Below, in pieces: positions 62,406 to 64,000 of a stretch of DNA of 64,000 nt; within the stretch, counting starts at the first letter, position 1; every line of letters starts with the position of its first letter. The stretch comes from Leucobacter chromiireducens subsp. solipictus. Its GTDB lineage: Bacteria; Actinomycetota; Actinomycetes; Actinomycetales; Microbacteriaceae. The stretch is from contig NZ_QYAC01000005.1 of assembly GCF_016758195.1 (NCBI RefSeq), positions 1 through 64,000 of the forward strand. Direction: 5' to 3'. The translations under genes were made by a program, and so were the position numbers. The notes below the pieces were generated by a model. That model worked only from the letters and a program-made list of their open reading frames with translations, had not been told where the DNA came from and made no database searches.

Positions 62406-63677
62406 GTGATCGATCCAGTCTTGCTCCGCACAGATCCCGAAGCCGTGAAGCGCTCGCAGCGCGCACGAGGCAGCGACGAGGGGGTGGTGGACAGCGCGCT
62501 CGCCGCAGACGCCGCGCGGCGTTCCGCCCTGGCTGAGTTCGAGTCCCTCCGCGCCGAACAGAATGAGTTCGGCAAGCAGGTCAAGTCGGCCTCGAAGGAG
62601 GATAAGCCCGCGCTGATCGCTCGCGCCCAGGAGCTCGCGGCCGCAGTGAAGGCCGCAGATGCCCGCGCGAAGGAGGCGGACGCGGAGTTCACCGCGCTCG
62701 CGATGCGCATCGAGAACATCGTCATCGATGGCGTGCCGGCCGGCGGCGAGGAGAACTTCGTCACGCTGCGCGAGGTCGGGACCAAGCCGGAGTTCGACTT
62801 CCCGGCGCGTGACCACCTGGAGCTGGGCGAGATGCTCGGCGCTATCGACATGGAGCGCGGGGCAAAGGTGTCCGGCGCGCGCTTCTACTTCCTTCGGGGA
62901 GTGGGGGCCCGGCTGGAGCTCGCCCTCATGAACCTCGCGCTCGACCGGGCGCTGAGCCACGGCTTCACCCCGTTGATCACGCCCACGCTCGTGAAGCCCG
63001 AGGTGATGCGCGGCACCGGGTTCCTGGGTGAGCACGCTGACGAGGTGTACCACCTCCCCGCCGACGACCTGTTCCTGACGGGCACCAGCGAGGTTGCGCT
63101 CGCCGGGTACCACTCGGACGAGATCATTGACCTGACCCCCGGCGCGATGCGCTACGCGGGCTGGTCGACCTGCTACCGCCGCGAGGCCGGATCGCACGGC
63201 AAGGACACCCGCGGGATCCTGCGCGTGCACCAGTTCAACAAGCTCGAGATGTTCGTCTACGCCGATCCGGCAGACGCCGAGGCGGAACACGATCGCCTCG
63301 TCGCGTGGCAGGAGGAGATGCTGCAGGCGCTCGGCCTGCACTACCGGGTGATCGACGTCGCGGCGGGGGATCTCGGATCCAGCGCCGCGCGCAAGTTCGA
63401 CATCGAGGCCTGGGTGCCCACCCAGGACGCGTACCGCGAGCTCACGTCGACGAGCAACTGCACCACGTTCCAGTCGCGCCGGCTCGCGACGCGATTCCGC
63501 ACCGAGAGCGGCAAGACCGCCCCCGTGGCGACCCTGAACGGCACCCTCGCGACGACCCGCTGGCTGGTCGCGATCCTCGAAACCCACCAGCAGGCCGACG
63601 GTAGCGTCATCGTGCCCGAAGCGCTGCGCCCCTATCTCGGAGGGCTTGAGGTCCTCACCCCGATCGCTGGAGCGTAA
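62406..63677 (+). CDS. serS: serine-tRNA ligase
   Basis: A 423-aa class II aminoacyl-tRNA synthetase that charges tRNA-Ser. The N-terminal coiled-coil tRNA-binding arm covers about residues 30-100 ([20 protein letters not shown] and [16 protein letters not shown]). Motif 2 is [20 protein letters not shown] and motif 3 [21 protein letters not shown] (62393-62398) is 7 nt before GTG 62406, so the message is probably leaderless even though GGAGG lies within the spacer. The HAD gene starts 4 bp after the stop. Confidence 0.97.
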   Translation: MIDPVLLRTDPEAVKRSQRARGSDEGVVDSALAADAARRSALAEFESLRAEQNEFGKQVKSASKEDKPALIARAQELAAAVKAADARAKEADAEFTALAMRIENIVIDGVPAGGEENFVTLREVGTKPEFDFPARDHLELGEMLGAIDMERGAKVSGARFYFLRGVGARLELALMNLALDRALSHGFTPLITPTLVKPEVMRGTGFLGEHADEVYHLPADDLFLTGTSEVALAGYHSDEIIDLTPGAMRYAGWSTCYRREAGSHGKDTRGILRVHQFNKLEMFVYADPADAEAEHDRLVAWQEEMLQALGLHYRVIDVAAGDLGSSAARKFDIEAWVPTQDAYRELTSTSNCTTFQSRRLATRFRTESGKTAPVATLNGTLATTRWLVAILETHQQADGSVIVPEALRPYLGGLEVLTPIAGA

Positions 63678-63681
63678 CCGA

Positions 63682-64000
63682 ATGACGACCCCCCTGCTGT
63701 CGCCTGTTTCCGAGGCGGCACGCCACCTCGTTGCCCTGGACATCGACGGCACCGTGCTGAGCCACGGCTTCGGGGAGGGAGCTGGCGACGACGCGGAAGG
63801 CGGCCGGATCGACCCGGATCTGGCCGTTGCGATCCGCGCCCTGCACGAGGCCGGCCACGAGGTGGTCATCGCCACGGGGCGGTCGGTGGACGCGACGCTC
63901 CCCATCGTGGAGCGGCTCGGGATCCGCCCCGACTGGGTGGTGGCGGCCAACGGTGCGGTGACGCTGAAACGCGATCCGCTCGCGACGCGGGCGTACCGCC
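63682..64000 (+). CDS. HAD superfamily (Cof-like, IIB) hydrolase, 5' part
   Basis: The first 106 codons of an open frame that runs off the window. Motif I is LVALDIDGTVL (nucleophile Asp at about residue 20), and VVIATGRSVD carries the Thr of motif II. WVVAANGAV is typical of Cof-type phosphatases acting on sugar or nucleotide phosphates. GGAG at 63669-63672 lies 9 nt before the ATG. It is probably cotranscribed with serS. Confidence 0.9.
   Translation, partial: MTTPLLSPVSEAARHLVALDIDGTVLSHGFGEGAGDDAEGGRIDPDLAVAIRALHEAGHEVVIATGRSVDATLPIVERLGIRPDWVVAANGAVTLKRDPLATRAYR

Overview
The window is a high-GC actinobacterial chromosome segment, most likely Microbacteriaceae and Leucobacter-like. The evidence is strongly G/C-biased third codon positions, an actinobacterial 5S rRNA tail, a CtpE-type P-ATPase, standalone lysC-asd and pheA genes, a small-type SRP RNA, a LAxTG (sortase E type) wall-anchor signal, and many leaderless genes with a TANNNT box 6-7 nt before the start codon. 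No prophage, transposase, CRISPR or tRNA was recognised.

Layout. 1-190: end of an rRNA operon (5S) and its terminators. 265-25703: a 25-kb amide/peptide uptake and hydrolysis region. It holds an amidase and a divergent TetR; two paralogous family-5 solute-binding lipoproteins separated by a LacI regulator; permeases BC and ATPases DF; a C45 Ntn-hydrolase; an NfdA/YtcJ-type amidohydrolase; an MFS exporter with its own LacI regulator; an LLM flavin oxidoreductase; a small membrane protein; and a second transporter whose amidohydrolase, binding protein, permease and permease-ATPase-ATPase fusion genes all overlap. 25780-28543: NfeD-like protein, flotillin and a bPH2 membrane protein. 28569-32702: a YqaJ-type nuclease, an orphan OmpR-family regulator and a CtpE-like P-ATPase. 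32703-33947: L10 leader, rplJ, rplL and terminator. 33964-43325: a baeRF-type protein, a processive family-2 glycosyltransferase facing a membrane-anchored GH18/CBM5-12 protein, and a heterodimeric ABC exporter. 43519-47990: a wall-anchored sedolisin-like peptidase, SRP RNA, and two divergent MarR-like regulators with Gly/His-rich extensions. 48209-61241: pta-ackA, dnaX-recR, lysC-asd, pheA and a PadR-HAAS pair. 61304-64000: diacylglycerol kinase-like protein, serS and the start of a HAD hydrolase.

How it fits together. In the first 25 kb, secreted or imported amides and peptides would be captured by lipoproteins, imported by two Opp/Dpp-type systems and cleaved by four different hydrolases. 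Three local regulators act through operators visible in the sequence: a TATTGYC-N6-GRCAATA site for TetR, tandem AAACCGTTTT sites for LacI-1, and a perfect 22-bp palindrome for LacI-2.

The most unusual non-coding signal is a 66-bp AT-rich element with inverted-repeat ends. It is present in two close copies (12961, 17269), each between convergent genes, and one diverged copy of identical length before dnaX (51595). Several 3' intergenic gaps also carry unrelated short tandem arrays (10-mers at 3171, 16-mers at 55755, two heptamer arrays at 59478 and 59562) that begin at or close after the stop codon of the preceding gene.
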